A stretch of 64,000 nucleotides of DNA from Dolomedes plantarius (taxonomy: Eukaryota; Arthropoda; Arachnida; Araneae; Dolomedidae), in contig OU015496.1 of NCBI GenBank assembly GCA_907164885.2, positions 183,488,874 through 183,552,873 of the forward strand, written 5' to 3'. Positions 62,580-64,000 of the stretch are shown piece after piece (within the stretch, counting starts at the first letter, position 1; every line of letters begins with the position of its first letter). Below the pieces are notes generated by a model. The model was not told the origin of the DNA, did not search any database, and was given only the letters and a program-made list of their open reading frames with translations. The translations under genes and the position numbers were made by a program.

Positions 62580-64000
62580 GATAGTAATGATGCTGTCCTT
62601 CTAAATGTGAGTATTTAGTTCTGTTGATTACATACGCTTATTCTAAAGACATATAGCAATGTATGAGTAAATTTCTTGCATAATTTCAAAATAAATGTTT
62701 TTTATATCTTTTAAAAAATTCAAACTCAAAATTATATCAAAAAAATATTGACATGTATTTTACGACTTAAAGTTAAAAATCTTTTTTTTAAGTGTTTTTG
62801 TCCCAGTTTAATAGTTACTGCTTTTTTACGCACTATTAATATCATTTTTGTTCCTAAATGTACCATGACAGTAAATCCATGGTACAGTAGTATTTTCTAA
62901 TTTTCTGCGTGGTAAACTACATAGAAACACCAGTCTTTCTTTGCGTTTTTTGTTTATTCCGTCCACTTATCAAAACATAAATAAACAAAATATTTTTGTA
63001 ATTAAAAAGTTATATACACTTTTTTTTTTCGCTTTAATATATGCTTGGGATTCAAAAGTGATATTTTTTATTTTTCAGAATTAAACTCTTTTTTTTTTGT
63101 AATGGCGATGTACTATCATATATATAACAGAAAAAGATATTTTTATGCAAATATAGATATTTTGTGTGAATTTTCACCATAAATACAAATAGTTTTCAAT
63201 GGATATGAATTGTTATTTCCAAAAGAAATTCAACTAATCAAGTTCAGCGCTTGATGCAAATAAAAACTTTTATAGCTTCGTTTATAAAAACTTCTTAAAA
63301 TGTGGAAACACAGTAACATATGACAGCCTTAACATATCCAGAAATTTAATGAAATTACCTCGTTCTCGTTAAGTAGAAAGTGAAATGAATGCTGCTGGAT
63401 TTTTTTTACCTCCCTCAGCCATCCTGAAAAGTGTACTTCTAAGTCTTCAGGGACCACTGTTAATCAAACGTTCAAAGGGACCAGGTACTTAGCAAATTTC
63501 ATTCTCTCTGTACATCATCCGATATTCAAACTTTACGACTTGCCTACTATTTAGAACTAATATTCAGACGAAAATATTTTTCCATTTGTCGTACATCGTA
63601 CTTCAAAGTACATTCCCTATTTATTAGCCATCTTAGACAGTTCTAATACCAGTATTATGTACAGTATCTTCCTCGTATAGCACGTGGTTCAGTATGAATG
63701 TCAGTTATCAAATAATTCGTTAGAAATGTATTCTAATTTATTATAGATATCAAATAGGATTGGTTCTAAGAGGATTCGTATTAAAGGCAATGAATTCACA
63801 CATCATTCATAACTAATTCATGCAGTGTTACTTAGAGAGAAATATTGGGCATATAGTTCGATACTTTTTTTTATGCAATAACAGTTTTTTTTTTTGGGGG
63901 GGGGGGGGCGAATAGTTCAAATTTAATTCGTTTAAAGCAAGAAATTCTTCGTCATTCTACATTACGCGTGTATAACAAATTAGGATCTTACTGTTTCTAA

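Larger units (their letters stand above)
60993..64000 (+). other. 3' UTR and downstream AT-rich flank, no gene seen
   Basis: Sequence after the ATP8B stop. The proximal part is presumably 3' UTR. No ORF resembles a known protein. A short local tandem duplication around the phrase tatggacattatattgatg is present near 62000-62080. The remainder is AT-rich with homopolymer runs, including a G run at about 63895-63908. Confidence 0.6.

Overview
This is a window of eukaryotic nuclear DNA. It is AT-rich, with GT-AG introns, very long (TA)n microsatellites, and a dense load of DNA transposons, Helitrons, tRNA-derived SINEs and LINE pieces. It suggests an arthropod, and the repeat flavour makes me lean to a chelicerate such as a spider. 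That placement is inference; no taxonomic marker is visible.

The only protein-coding host gene I can support is on the + strand: a class-1 P4-ATPase (phospholipid flippase) of the ATP8B2/ATP8B4 type. I resolved 20 exons between 14990 and 60992. All splice with AG acceptors and GT donors, and the phases join without error. They give 1158 codons plus a stop. The first resolved exon already starts inside the conserved N-terminal region (NNFIKTSKY), so the initiator exon(s), roughly 30-40 residues, lie upstream and were not found in 1-14989. All catalytic motifs are present: DGET, PISLYV, DKTGT, KGAD, TGDK and GDGAND. The 3' end is in the window, with candidate poly(A) signals at 61181 and 62574.

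Layout. 1-14989 is upstream or first-intron sequence holding a hAT MITE, a hAT transposase remnant, SINEs, a ~300-bp (TA)n array, a pogo-type MITE and a Helitron. 14990-60992 is the gene, and most of it is intron filled with mobile DNA. This includes a broken Tigger/pogo element (21586-23869), a broken DD36E Tc1-like element (25990-27207) nested in a TTAA-flanked MITE, a solo LTR (28122-28673) nested in a foldback MITE, and three Helitron copies in the window, two of them inside the gene. It also includes two antisense LINE fragments with RNase H, two mariner/IS630-type deletion derivatives, a 261-bp near-perfect palindrome, and two families of MITE with TTAA target duplications, one nested in the other. 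60993-64000 is 3' UTR and AT-rich flank with no recognised gene.

I recognised no tRNA gene, rRNA gene or CRISPR array. The novelty here is in the mobile elements, especially the nested insertions that can be dated relative to each other and the MITE families defined by exact target-site duplications.
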